Source: Streptomyces griseorubiginosus
GTDB lineage: Bacteria > Actinomycetota > Actinomycetes > Streptomycetales > Streptomycetaceae
Assembly: GCF_017614965.1 (NCBI RefSeq)
Contig: NZ_WVUG01000004.1
Location: 1 to 64,000 of the forward strand
DNA: 64,000 nt
Direction: 5' to 3'
Shown here: one piece after another, positions 18,097 through 26,750 of the stretch
How the letters are laid out: each line of letters begins with the position of its first letter
How positions within the stretch are numbered: the stretch's first letter is position 1
Made by a program: the position numbers and the translations under genes
The notes under the pieces: generated by a model
What the model saw: the letters and a program-made list of their open reading frames with translations, nothing else
The model's database searches: none
What the model was told of the DNA's origin: nothing

Positions 18097-19146
18097 TCAG
18101 TCCTCCTCCTCGTCGTCTCCCTCGAAGAAGTCCCCGATCTCGTCGACGACTTCGCCCGCCACCATGCCGCCGACGACCCCGACCGCCAGTCCCGCCGCGC
18201 CCGCGGCCACCGCCGTGCCGACGCCCGGCCCGGAGCCGTGCCCGTACCCGTCGCCATGACCGTGCCCGTACCCGTCGCCATGACCGTGTCCGTGTCCGTG
18301 TCCGTGTCCGTGTCTGTGTTCGTGGCCGCCGTCATACGCGTCCGCGTGCCCGTACGCCGAGTCCGTGCCGAACGCGGAGCGGTGGTCGAGCAGTTGGCGG
18401 ATCCAGCCGTCGACCTCGGCGTTCCAGTCCCGCCCCGGCACCTCGTGACCGACGCTGAAGCGGGTCAGGGCGTCATGTCCGGCGGAGAGGAACCCACCGC
18501 GCTTGTCCGCCTCCAGGACGACCTCCACACCCGAGGGACCGGCCAGGAAGGTCACCTCGATCTCGTTCACCGCGTGCGCGTACTGCGGCGCGGGAGTCAG
18601 CTCGATCTCCTGGTAGAAGGGCAGCAGCTGTCCCGTACCGCCGATGCGGCCGTACTCCAGATCGGCCGACCGGAACCCGAATCCCAGCTGTCCCAACGCC
18701 TCCAGGACCGCCTCCTGCACGGGCAGCGGGCGGACGGTCAGCGGGTCGAGGTCCCCCTTGTCCCTACCCCCGGCCACCGCCAGCTCGGTGCGCACGCCGA
18801 GGACGATGCCCAGCGGCTGGCCGTACAGCTCGCTGATCGGTGTCTCCCACGGCAGCGTGACCGCGAACGGCACACCGCGCCGTTCCTGCTCGCCGAGCCG
18901 GAACCCGCCGCCCACCGTGAACCGCTCGAAGGCGACGAAGCCCTCGCTCTCGCCCTCCTCGTGCTCGGCCTCCACCCGGGCGACCAGTTCGACGGCGATG
19001 TGCTCGATCTCCACGGCCGAGTCACCGCCCTGGAAGTGCACCTGCCCGGACAGCACCCCGCCGGGCACCAGGGCTCCGCCGTCCAGCACCGTGTCCACCG
19101 AGGGGCCGCCCACCCCGAGGGCCCCCAGCAGCCGTTTGAACACCAT
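18097..19146 (-). CDS. Spo0M-like sporulation-control protein with His-Gly-rich insert
   Basis: This 349-residue protein starts MVFKRLLGALGVGGPSVDTVLD at 19146, with GAAGGAGAG ahead. Residues 1-250 are an arrestin-like Spo0M domain (VLSGQVHFQGGDSAVEIEHIAVELVARVE, VPFAVTLPWETPIS, FYQEIELTP). Then comes a low-complexity stretch of about 36 residues of His-Gly with Asp/Tyr (HGDGYGHGHGDGYGHG), a glycine/alanine hydrophobic segment (GTAVAAGAAGLAVGVVGGMVAG, possibly a membrane-interacting glycine-zipper) and an acidic tail. The family is a Bacillus sporulation-control factor, and its role in Streptomyces is unclear. The His-rich part could bind Ni, Zn or Cu. The likely start excludes a long upstream open frame that runs through the promoter region. 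Confidence 0.85.
   Translation of the reverse strand: MVFKRLLGALGVGGPSVDTVLDGGALVPGGVLSGQVHFQGGDSAVEIEHIAVELVARVEAEHEEGESEGFVAFERFTVGGGFRLGEQERRGVPFAVTLPWETPISELYGQPLGIVLGVRTELAVAGGRDKGDLDPLTVRPLPVQEAVLEALGQLGFGFRSADLEYGRIGGTGQLLPFYQEIELTPAPQYAHAVNEIEVTFLAGPSGVEVVLEADKRGGFLSAGHDALTRFSVGHEVPGRDWNAEVDGWIRQLLDHRSAFGTDSAYGHADAYDGGHEHRHGHGHGHGHGHGDGYGHGHGDGYGHGSGPGVGTAVAAGAAGLAVGVVGGMVAGEVVDEIGDFFEGDDEEED
18238..18325. repeat. Tandem repeats coding the His-Gly tract
   Basis: Two exact 24-bp copies (18238-18261 and 18262-18285) are followed by six 6-bp units of GTGTCC type (18286-18321). On the minus strand they code GHGDGYGH twice and then (GH)n with one Arg. Both periods keep the reading frame, so copy number can change without frameshift. 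Confidence 0.9.
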
Positions 19147-19539
19147 CCGGACGTCTCTCCTTCGCTCACCGGCCGAACCGTTCCAACCGTTCGACAGATG
19201 AACTCGCCCGCACGGTAAAGAAGTTCCCAAGTCACCCGGACGAGTGATCGCCGTGCTCGGCCACGCGAAAAAACCCGGTGCCCGGCCGCGTCCCGGTTCC
19301 CTACACTCGCCACGCACCGCGCGTCGCAGGGACGCGCATGGACCAGCGACGAGGGGAGACCGGCCGTGCAGTACCGCACCGCTGTCGTCGTTCCCCGCTC
19401 GCGGTTCGAGGTGATCCTGGTGTCCTCGTCCGTCCGGTGCCCGCTGCGCGGCCGGTACCGGATGCCCGTGACGAACGTCTGACGTTCCGTCCGGGAATCG
19501 CGCCGCCCTTTTTCCGGACACCAGAAAGGCCAACGGGCC
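19147..19539. other. Divergent promoter region spo0M-like / EF-G paralogue
   Basis: These 393 bp separate two divergent genes. A TACACT box at 19302-19307 could be the -10 of the plus-strand gene, giving a leader of about 225 nt that contains one short ORF with a good ribosome site (listed separately). A GAAGGAGAG site lies at the minus-strand end. No palindrome of note was seen. Confidence 0.4.
19366..19482 (+). CDS. Possible 38-residue leader ORF upstream of the EF-G paralogue
   Basis: A GTG at 19366 has GAGGGGAG seven bases upstream and reads 38 codons (MQYRTAVVVPRSRFEVILV...) to TGA at 19480-19482, 57 bp before the EF-G-like start. I know no family for it. Its position in the presumed leader and its ribosome site suggest a regulatory upstream ORF, but it could be chance. 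Confidence 0.3.
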   Translation: MQYRTAVVVPRSRFEVILVSSSVRCPLRGRYRMPVTNV

Positions 19540-21582
19540 GTGCGCACCGACGTCAACCCTCTCACCGCCGTCCGCAACCTCGGCATCCTCGCCCACGTCG
19601 ACGCGGGCAAGACCACCGTGACCGAGCGGATCCTCTACGCCACCGGCACCATCCACCGGCGGGGAGAGGTCCATGACGGCACCACCGTCACCGATTTCGA
19701 CCCGCAGGAGCGCGACCGTGGCATCACCATCTTCGCCGCGGCCGTCAGCTGCGGGTGGGACGGCCACCGGATCAACCTGATCGACACGCCGGGGCACGTG
19801 GACTTCGCCGACGAGGTCGAGCGTTCCCTACGGGTGCTCGACGGGGCGATCGCTGTGTTCGACGCCGTGGCCGGCGTGGAGCCCCAGAGCGAGTCGGTGT
19901 GGCGGCAGGCCGACCGGCACGGTGTGCCGAGGATCGCGTTCGTCAACAAGATGGACCGCGCGGGCGCCGACCTCGACACCGCCGTCGCCTCCATCCGGGA
20001 ACGGCTCCATCCGGCGCCGTTGGTCGTCCAGTTGCCCGTCGGCACCGAGGACGGCTTCACCGGCGTCGTCGACCTGCTGCGCCTGCGCGCGCTCGTCTGG
20101 TCCGACGGCGGCGCCACGGCGGAGGTCGTGCCGGTGCCCGAGGACCTGCGCGAGGAGGCGCTGCGGCGGCGCCGACTGCTGGAGGAGGCCGTGGCCGAGC
20201 TGCACCCCGGGGCTCTGGAGGAGTTCGTCGAGCGGGAGACGCTGTCGGCCGGGACGCTGGCCGGAGCCCTCCGGGACCTCACCCGCAGCGGTGACGCCGT
20301 GGTGGTGCTCTGCGGCTCCGCCTACCGCAACCGAGGCATCGAACCGCTGCTCGACGCCGTCGTGGCGTACCTGCCCTCGCCGCTGGACGTGCCCGCCGTA
20401 CGGGGCACGCACGACGGTACGGCGCAGGAGCGCGCGGCCGATCCGCGGGCGCCGTTCGCGGCCCTGGTGTTCAAGGTGAACGCCACCCCCACGGGGCGGC
20501 TCACCTATCTGCGCGTCTACTCGGGAACGATCGAGAAGGGAGACACCGTGTTGGACGCGGGCACGCGCCGCACCGAGCGCGTCGGGCGCATCCTGCGCGT
20601 CCAGGCCGACCGCCACGCGCGCGTGGACCACGCGGTGGCCGGGGACATCGTCGCCGTGGTCGGGCTGAAGTCGGCCCGCGCCGGTTCGACGCTGTGCGCC
20701 CCGGGCACCCCGCTCGTCCTCGAACCCCCGGGCGTCACCGAGCCGGTGGTCTCGGTGGCCGTCGAGGCACGCAGGTTTACGGATGCCGACCGGCTGGCGT
20801 CGGCGTTGGCACGGCTGGCCGAGGAGGACCCGTCACTGGTCGTACGGACGGATCCCGAGACCGGTCAGACCGTCCTGTCCGGCATGGGCGAACTGCACCT
20901 GGAGGTCGCGGTGGAGAAGCTCCGGCTGGTGCAGCGTCTGGAGGTCAACGTCGGTCGTCCGAGGGTCAGTCACCGTGAGACGGTCGGGCGCGGGGTGTCC
21001 GGCTTCGTCCTCCGGCACGTCAAACAGGACGGCGGGGCGGGGCAGTTCGCCCATGTCGTCCTCGATGTCGAGCCGCTCCAGGACGGGTTCGAGTTCCGGT
21101 CGGCGGTCGTCGGCGGACGGGTGCCGCAGGAGTACGTCCGGGCGGTCGAGGCCGGCTGCCGGGACGCCCTCGCGGAAGGTCCGCTCGGCGGGCATCCGGT
21201 GACCGGGCTGCGGGTCACCCTGACCGACGGGGCGACCCATGTGAAGGACTCCTCGGAGACCGCCTTCCGCACGGCGGGCAGGCTGGGCCTGCGCGAGGCC
21301 CTCCGCGCCTGCGCGATGCTCCTGCTGGAGCCGGTCGTCGAGGTAACGGTGACCGTGCCCGAGGACGCCGTCGGCGGTGTCCTCGGTGACCTCGCCGCAC
21401 GTCGCGGACGCGTGTCGGGCTCGGCCGCGCGCGGTGGCTCGGCGGTCGTGACGGCGACCGTGCCGCTGGCCGAACTCTTCGGCTACGCGACGCGGTTGCG
21501 CAGCCGGACGCAGGGCCGGGGCACCTTCACGGCACGCCCCACGGGCTACGCCCCGGCCCCGGCCGCGACGCCGGCCCGGTGA
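19540..21582 (+). CDS. EF-G paralogue (translational GTPase)
   Basis: This 680-residue translational GTPase has P-loop AHVDAGKTT (18-26), switch I RGITI (about 60-64), DTPGH (82-86) and NKMD (136-139), then domain II, the [10 protein letters not shown] domain III segment, domain IV and the C-terminal ferredoxin-like domain. Housekeeping EF-G is about 700 residues and lies in the str operon; this copy sits alone, is shorter in the G-prime region and is more divergent, like the second EF-G or ribosomal-protection-like factors of Streptomyces. It could assist ribosome recycling, stress translation or drug protection, and sequence alone does not decide. The start is GTG at 19540 with AGAAAGG nearby. 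It is monocistronic and ends at a strong hairpin. Confidence 0.8.
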   Translation: MRTDVNPLTAVRNLGILAHVDAGKTTVTERILYATGTIHRRGEVHDGTTVTDFDPQERDRGITIFAAAVSCGWDGHRINLIDTPGHVDFADEVERSLRVLDGAIAVFDAVAGVEPQSESVWRQADRHGVPRIAFVNKMDRAGADLDTAVASIRERLHPAPLVVQLPVGTEDGFTGVVDLLRLRALVWSDGGATAEVVPVPEDLREEALRRRRLLEEAVAELHPGALEEFVERETLSAGTLAGALRDLTRSGDAVVVLCGSAYRNRGIEPLLDAVVAYLPSPLDVPAVRGTHDGTAQERAADPRAPFAALVFKVNATPTGRLTYLRVYSGTIEKGDTVLDAGTRRTERVGRILRVQADRHARVDHAVAGDIVAVVGLKSARAGSTLCAPGTPLVLEPPGVTEPVVSVAVEARRFTDADRLASALARLAEEDPSLVVRTDPETGQTVLSGMGELHLEVAVEKLRLVQRLEVNVGRPRVSHRETVGRGVSGFVLRHVKQDGGAGQFAHVVLDVEPLQDGFEFRSAVVGGRVPQEYVRAVEAGCRDALAEGPLGGHPVTGLRVTLTDGATHVKDSSETAFRTAGRLGLREALRACAMLLLEPVVEVTVTVPEDAVGGVLGDLAARRGRVSGSAARGGSAVVTATVPLAELFGYATRLRSRTQGRGTFTARPTGYAPAPAATPAR

Positions 21583-21589
21583 CCGACAC

Positions 21590-21621
21590 GGCGGCCCCTC
21601 CCGTACGCGGGCGGGGCCGCC
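21590..21621. terminator. Bidirectional terminator
   Basis: GGCGGCCCC (21590-21598) pairs with GGGGCCGCC (21613-21621), with an inner CCCG/CGGG stem. It lies between convergent stop codons and should serve both genes. Confidence 0.8.
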
Positions 21622-21627
21622 CCTCGC

Positions 21628-23397
21628 TCACGGGTACGACACCACCGTCGACGGCGTCGTCGAGGTACCGGACGTCGGCGCGCCCGTGTCGTTGATGACG
21701 TGCTCGTACTGGCCGTTGCCGCCCAGCGACACCACCAGCAGGTCGTGGAAGCGCACCCCGGGACGGTTCGGCGCGGCGAAGCCGCTGTGCTGGACGATCG
21801 TCGGGTCGACGTTGTAGTAGCAGTAACTGCCCAGGCCCCAGCCCTCGTGCGCGGTGACGTCGTCGCCGACCTTGTAGGCGGCGTAGCCCTTCACCGGGCC
21901 GTTCTGGATCGCGGCCTGGTTCGGGGCGTCGTACGCCTTCTCGTTCTGGAAGAAGATGGTGCGGCCGCGCTGGCCGTACCACTGGACGTCGTACTTGTTG
22001 AAGTGCTCGACGAACAGGCCGGTGCACAGCACGTCGTCGCCGTTGACGACGATGCCGTAATCCGCACGGTTGGTGTCCCAGCCGACGCCGTCGCCGTGGT
22101 CGGCGCGCCAGACCCAGGTGTGGTCGACGATGGTGTGGCGGCTGTTGACGACCATGCTGGTGGTGGCCTTGCCGGCGCCCGCGCCGCCGATGCGGACGAA
22201 CACGTCCTGGACGGTGGTCGGGTTGGCGGAGTGGTCCCTGGACGCGCCTCGGGGGCCGACTTCCAGCAGCGTCGCGGAGTTGACCGGGCCCGCGTCGATC
22301 AGGAAGCCCGCCAGGCGCACGCCGTCGACGTCGGCGACCCGCAGGGCCGTGACTCCGTTGTCCGGCACGAGAGTCGCGTAACCCAGGCCCAGGACCACGG
22401 TGTTGGCGCGGTTCACCTCGACGGCCCGGTCGAGGTGGTAGATGCCCGGCGTCAGCAGCAGGTGCAGTCCTTGTGCGAGCGCCTGGTTGAGGGTCGCCGC
22501 GGAGACGCCGGGCTTCGCGACGTAGAACTGCGACAACGGCAGCGAGGTGCCGCGCGGAGTGCCGCTGCCCCAGGTGACACCGCGGGCGTTGGTGCGTTTG
22601 GCCGGCAGGAAGACCCGGAACTGCGAGCCGTCGACGTACAGGAAGGGCTTCTCCCGGGAGACCGGGGTCGTGTCGAGGGTCGTGTACGGCGGGTTCGGGA
22701 AGCTCTGCGCGGGGGCGCCCTCGACGCCCGAGAAGACCATGTTCCAGACGCCGTTGAGCCAGCTGCCGATCGCGCTGTCCCGGGTGTACCACTGCTGCTG
22801 GGAGTACGGCCCGACCTGGCCGTCGACGCGACTGTCGGCGATGTAGCCGCCACTGGCCCAACCGTAGCCCGTGGGCGAGAGGTTGAGGCCGCCGCGGACG
22901 TGCATACGGCGGAAGGGGGCCGCCTGAGCCACGGCCCACCGGTTCGTGCCGTTCGCGGGGACGAGCGCCAGGTTCTCCGCCGAACGCCAGAAGTTCTGCG
23001 TGGCGTTGCCGTTGAACCAGCCGGCGTCGACCGTGACGTCCCCGTTGATGGTGGTGTCGTCGGGGGACAGGCCGAGGCCGGCGATCGAGGTGTAGAAGCC
23101 GAGCTGGGCGTTGAGGCCGTGGTAGGTGCCGGGCTTGAACAGCAGGGCGTAGCGGCCGGTGCCGAACTGCGCCGACTCCTGCTGCCGGAACACCTCGTCC
23201 AGCCTGGACTGGATGCCGGGGGTGGACGGGTCGAAGACCAGGACGTTCGGGCCCAGGTCGCCGCCGCCGGGGAGGAGGCGCGGCTTCCTGGGCGGCTTGG
23301 GGGCGGCCGAGGCGGGTGATGACAGGCCGAGCACGGCGGGGGCGGCGGCGGCAGTGGCGCCGAGGACGGTTCTGCGGCCGATGGCGGGCAGGGGCAT
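21628..23397 (-). CDS. Tat-exported parallel beta-helix protein (GH55/pectate-lyase-like fold)
   Basis: This 589-residue protein has a twin-arginine signal (GRRTVLGATAAAAPAVLG, residues 7-24). The mature part looks like two consecutive right-handed beta-helix domains, each opening with a FKPGTYHG- or LTPGIYHLD-type segment (RYALLFKPGTYHGLNAQLGFYTSIAGLG, then HLLLTPGIYHLDRAVEVNRANTVVLGLG). This tandem layout recalls GH55 exo-beta-1,3-glucanases, although homologues are often labelled adenylyl cyclase without reason. The start at 23397 has AGGAG upstream. A CebR-like palindrome lies 41 bp upstream, and a sugar importer with a beta-glucosidase is transcribed divergently, both supporting a role in glucan breakdown. 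Activity is inferred from fold and context. Confidence 0.75.
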   Translation of the reverse strand: MPLPAIGRRTVLGATAAAAPAVLGLSSPASAAPKPPRKPRLLPGGGDLGPNVLVFDPSTPGIQSRLDEVFRQQESAQFGTGRYALLFKPGTYHGLNAQLGFYTSIAGLGLSPDDTTINGDVTVDAGWFNGNATQNFWRSAENLALVPANGTNRWAVAQAAPFRRMHVRGGLNLSPTGYGWASGGYIADSRVDGQVGPYSQQQWYTRDSAIGSWLNGVWNMVFSGVEGAPAQSFPNPPYTTLDTTPVSREKPFLYVDGSQFRVFLPAKRTNARGVTWGSGTPRGTSLPLSQFYVAKPGVSAATLNQALAQGLHLLLTPGIYHLDRAVEVNRANTVVLGLGYATLVPDNGVTALRVADVDGVRLAGFLIDAGPVNSATLLEVGPRGASRDHSANPTTVQDVFVRIGGAGAGKATTSMVVNSRHTIVDHTWVWRADHGDGVGWDTNRADYGIVVNGDDVLCTGLFVEHFNKYDVQWYGQRGRTIFFQNEKAYDAPNQAAIQNGPVKGYAAYKVGDDVTAHEGWGLGSYCYYNVDPTIVQHSGFAAPNRPGVRFHDLLVVSLGGNGQYEHVINDTGAPTSGTSTTPSTVVSYP

Positions 23398-23437
23398 GGG
23401 GCGGCTCTCCTGTTCAGGAAGTGAACCTGGTGGGGTC

Positions 23438-23451
23438 TGGGAGCGCTCTCT
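23438..23451. promoter_or_regulatory. CebR/LacI-type operator half-palindrome
   Basis: TGGGAGCGCTCTCT matches 12 of 14 positions of the TGGGAGCGCTCCCA box known for the cellobiose repressor CebR and related LacI-family regulators. It lies 41-54 bp upstream of the beta-helix gene, a position suited to repression by blocking the promoter. Confidence 0.65.
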
Positions 23452-23548
23452 CGCCGGTGAATGCTTCAACTAGCCGAACGACCGCGTCAAGAGGCGTGAC
23501 CAGAGTTCCGCAAGCCGTGCCGTACCCCTTGACGCGGACATCCCTTGA

Positions 23549-23575
23549 GGTTTAACTCACGTCCTAAATTAAGCC
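23549..23575. promoter_or_regulatory. Imperfect inverted repeat upstream of the sugar ABC operon
   Basis: GGTTTAA (23549-23555) and TTAAGCC (23569-23575) match at 6 of 7 positions across 13 bp. This AT-rich block stands out in the 212-bp divergent promoter. It may be an operator for a ROK- or GntR-type regulator, or part of the core promoter. Confidence 0.35.
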
Positions 23576-23608
23576 ATGAGTGCATTCCCTGAAGGGACAC
23601 CGGGAACC

Positions 23609-24925
23609 ATGCGCAGCATCCGAGCCGCGGCCGTAGGCGCCGTCACCATGTCACTCGCCCTTGCCGCCTCGGCCTGCGGAGGCGGTTCGTCCAGCGGCGG
23701 AGGGTCGAACGACTCCCCGAAGACGCTCACGTACTGGGCCTCCAACCAGGGCGCGAGCATCGCCGTCGACAAGAAGGTCCTGCAGCCCGAACTCGACAAG
23801 TTCCAGAAGCAGACCGGGATCAAGGTGAAGCTGGAGGTCGTGCCCTGGTCCGACCTGCTGAACCGGATCCTCACCGCGACCACCTCCGGCCAGGGCCCCG
23901 ACGTCCTGAACATCGGCAACACCTGGAGCGCCTCCCTGCAGGCCACCGGCGCGCTGCTGCCCTGGGACGCCAAGAACTTCGCGAAGATCGGCGGCAGGGA
24001 CCGCTTCGTCGACTCGGCCCTCGGCTCCACGGGCGCCGAGGGCAAGGACCCGGCCGCCGTACCGCTGTACTCGATGGCCTACGCCCTCTACTACAACAAG
24101 CAGATCTTCGCCGACGCCGGCATATCCAAGCCCCCGGCCACCTGGGCGGAACTGGTCGCGGACGGCAAGAAGATCCAGGCCAAGGGCAAGTCCGCGCTGG
24201 GCGCGGAGGGTTCGAACCTGTCGGAGAACATCCACCACGTCTTCGTCTTCGCCAAGCAGCACGGCGCGGACTTCTTCACCGCCGACGGCAAGGCCGACTT
24301 CACGAACGACGGCGTGGTCACGGCGGTCAAGCAGTACGTCGACCTGATGGCCAAGGACAAGGTCATCCCGACCGGCGACGCCGAGTACGCGCAGAACCAG
24401 TCCGTCAGCGACTTCGCCAAGGGCAAGCAGGCCATGCTGCTGTGGCAGTCCGCCGCCGCCAACCTCAAGTCCCAGGGCATGGACGCGAGCGCGTACGGCA
24501 TCGCACCCGTCCCCGTGCAGTCCGGCACCCCGGGCACCGGGACCCAGGTCAACTCGATGGTGGCGGGCATCAACCTGGCCGTCTTCAAGAACAGCCACAA
24601 CCTCGACGGCGCCACGAAGTTCGTGAAGTTCATGACCAGCGACGAGGAACAGAAGATCCTCAACACCGCCTACAGCTCCATCCCGCCGGTGAAGGCCGCG
24701 CAGGAGGACGCCACCTTCAACTCCCCGTCGAACGCGGTGCTGAAGGACACCCTCGCCAAGAGCGCCGCGGCGCTGCCGCAGGTGGCCGACGAGTCGCAGT
24801 TCGAGACCGCGGTCGGTACGGCGGTCAAGGACCTGTTCGCCGACGCGGCGGCCGGACGCGCGATCACCACCGACTCGGTGAAGTCCGCGCTGGAGAAGGC
24901 CCAGCAGCAGATGCCGGCGAAGTGA
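23609..24925 (+). CDS. Sugar ABC transporter solute-binding lipoprotein
   Basis: This 438-residue family-1 extracellular binding protein has a lipoprotein signal MRSIRAAAVGAVTMSLALAASAC with the lipidated cysteine followed by a Gly/Ser linker. The mature part shows ITLTYW-like opening (KTLTYWASNQGASIAV) and WSDLLNRILTATTSGQGPDVLNIGNTW, typical of oligosaccharide-binding proteins. I place the start at 23609 (GAAGGGA 11 bases upstream) rather than ATG 23576, which would add 11 residues before the signal and overlap the inverted repeat. It begins an operon with two permeases and a beta-glucosidase, so a beta-glucoside or cello/laminari-oligosaccharide is the likely ligand. No ATPase is encoded here; Streptomyces importers of this type share MsiK. 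Confidence 0.85.
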   Translation: MRSIRAAAVGAVTMSLALAASACGGGSSSGGGSNDSPKTLTYWASNQGASIAVDKKVLQPELDKFQKQTGIKVKLEVVPWSDLLNRILTATTSGQGPDVLNIGNTWSASLQATGALLPWDAKNFAKIGGRDRFVDSALGSTGAEGKDPAAVPLYSMAYALYYNKQIFADAGISKPPATWAELVADGKKIQAKGKSALGAEGSNLSENIHHVFVFAKQHGADFFTADGKADFTNDGVVTAVKQYVDLMAKDKVIPTGDAEYAQNQSVSDFAKGKQAMLLWQSAAANLKSQGMDASAYGIAPVPVQSGTPGTGTQVNSMVAGINLAVFKNSHNLDGATKFVKFMTSDEEQKILNTAYSSIPPVKAAQEDATFNSPSNAVLKDTLAKSAAALPQVADESQFETAVGTAVKDLFADAAAGRAITTDSVKSALEKAQQQMPAK

Positions 24926-24930
24926 GCCCG

Positions 24931-25874
24931 ATGACCACCACCGCCCTCAAGGAACCGCTGAGGGGGAGTTCCGCCGCGCCGGGCTCCCGTACCTGCTCCT
25001 GCTGCCCGCCCTGGTCCTCGAACTCCTCGTCCACCTGGTGCCGATGGTCATCGGCATCGTGATGAGCTTCAAGGAACTCACCCAGTTCTACATCCGCGAC
25101 TGGGGCACCGCGCCCTGGTCGGGCCTGTCCAACTACCGGGTCTCCGTGGACTTCGACGCCCCGGTCGGCCAGGCCCTGCTGCACTCCTTCTTCGTCACCG
25201 TCGCCTTCACCCTGCTCTCGGTCGGCCTGTGCTGGCTGATCGGCACGGCGGCGGCGGTCTACATGCAGGACACCTTCGCCGGCCGCGGCCTGCTGCGGGC
25301 GCTGTTCCTGGTGCCGTACGCCCTGCCGGTCTACGCGGCCGTCATCACCTGGGTGTTCATGTTCCAGCACGACAACGGCCTGGTGAACCACGTCCTGCAC
25401 GACCAGCTGCACCTCACCGGCAAGCCGTCGTTCTGGCTCATCGGCGACAACAGCTTCTACGCGCTGCTGACCGTGTCGGTGTGGAAGGGCTGGCCGTTCG
25501 CCTTCCTCATCGTCATGGCCGGACTGCAGAACATCCCACGCGAGTTGTACGAGGCCGCCGCCCTCGACGGCGCCGGCATGTGGCAGCAGATCCGCCGCAT
25601 CACGCTGCCGTCCCTGCGCCCGGTCAACCAGGTGCTGGTCCTGGTCCTGTTCCTGTGGACGTTCAACGACTTCAACACCCCCTACGTCCTGTTCGGCAAG
25701 TCGGCCCCGGAGGCGGCGGACCTCATCTCCGTGCACATATACCAGGCGTCCTTCGTCACCTGGAACTTCGGCACCGGGTCCGCCATGTCCGTGCTCCTGC
25801 TGCTGTTCCTGCTGGTCGTCACGGGCGTCTACCTGGCGCTCACCTCGCGCGGACGGAGGACAGGCGATGTCTAG
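24931..25874 (+). CDS. Sugar ABC permease 1, with apparent N-terminal frameshift
   Basis: This is a carbohydrate importer permease of the MalF type with six predicted helices and the coupling loop ELYEAAALDGAGMWQQIRRITLPSL. The only suitable start, ATG 24931 four bp past the lipoprotein stop region, reads MTTTALKEPLRG and then leaves frame. The frame that codes EFRRAGLPYLLLLPALVLEL (first helix) and all later sequence has no upstream start codon. The two frames join at the five-G run 24962-24966, where a sixth G, or a -1 slip, would give a normal protein of about 314 residues. Either a homopolymer error in the sequence, a real mutation, or programmed slippage explains this. Without repair the first usable in-frame start is ATG 25038, which loses helix 1. 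Confidence 0.75.
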
Positions 25875-26721
25875 GTCCCCCATGGCGCCCCCGAGTTCGT
25901 TCCTCTGGTCGCGCCGGGTCTTCCTCACCCTGCTCACCGGGTTCGTGCTGGTGCCGGTCTACGTCATGGTCTCCAGCTCGCTGAAGCCGCTCGCGGACGT
26001 CACGGGCAAGTTCCGCTGGCTGCCCAGCGGTCTGACGATCCGCCCGTACATCGACATCTGGTCGACGGTCCCGCTGGCCCGCTACTTCGTGAACTCGCTG
26101 ATCGTGGCCGGTGCGGCGACCGTCTGCTCGGTGGTGATCGCGGTGTTCGCCGCGTACGCCGTCAGCCGCTACAGCTTCCGCGGCAAGCGCGTCTTCACGG
26201 TCACCGTGCTGTCCACACAGATGTTTCCGGGCATCCTCTTCCTGCTCCCGCTGTTCCTGCTGTACGTCAACATCGGCAACGCCACCGGCATCGCCCTGTT
26301 CGGCTCCCGCGGCGGCCTGATCCTCACCTACCTCACCTTCTCCCTCCCGTTCTCGATCTGGATGCTGATCGGGTACTTCGACTCCGTGCCGAAGGACCTG
26401 GACGAGGCCGCCCTGGTGGACGGGTGCGGCCCACTCGGCGCGCTGCTGAGGGTGGTGGTCCCGGCCGCGATCCCCGGCATCGTCGCGGTCGCCGTCTACG
26501 CCTTCATGACCGCCTGGGGCGAGGTCCTCTTCGCCTCCGTCATGACCAACGACACCACCCGCACCCTCGCCGTCGGCCTCCAGGGCTACTCCACGCTCAA
26601 CAACGTGTACTGGAACCAGATCATGGCCGCCTCGCTGGTCGTCAGCGTGCCCGTGGTCGCCGGCTTCCTGCTGCTGCAGCGCTATCTCGTCGCCGGGCTG
26701 ACGGCCGGGGCCGTCAAGTGA
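25867..26721 (+). CDS. Sugar ABC permease 2
   Basis: This 284-residue MalG-type permease has six predicted helices, beginning with [25 protein letters not shown], and the ATPase-docking EAA loop [26 protein letters not shown] (about 180-205). Its start overlaps the end of permease 1 by 8 bp, and its stop overlaps a GTG that could start the beta-glucosidase. It forms the heterodimeric channel with permease 1 for the lipoprotein-bound sugar. Confidence 0.9.
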   Translation: MSRSPMAPPSSFLWSRRVFLTLLTGFVLVPVYVMVSSSLKPLADVTGKFRWLPSGLTIRPYIDIWSTVPLARYFVNSLIVAGAATVCSVVIAVFAAYAVSRYSFRGKRVFTVTVLSTQMFPGILFLLPLFLLYVNIGNATGIALFGSRGGLILTYLTFSLPFSIWMLIGYFDSVPKDLDEAALVDGCGPLGALLRVVVPAAIPGIVAVAVYAFMTAWGEVLFASVMTNDTTRTLAVGLQGYSTLNNVYWNQIMAASLVVSVPVVAGFLLLQRYLVAGLTAGAVK

Positions 26722-26750
26722 CCGATTCTCCTGCGTCCGAAGGGACTTAC

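Noticed and set aside
21628..23397. Adenylyl cyclase (common database label for this family)
   Set aside because: There is no cyclase motif. The protein is exported and built of beta-helix repeats.
23576..23608. ATG 23576 as start of the sugar-binding lipoprotein
   Set aside because: It would put 11 extra residues before the signal peptide and lacks a ribosome site. ATG 23609 has GAAGGGA.
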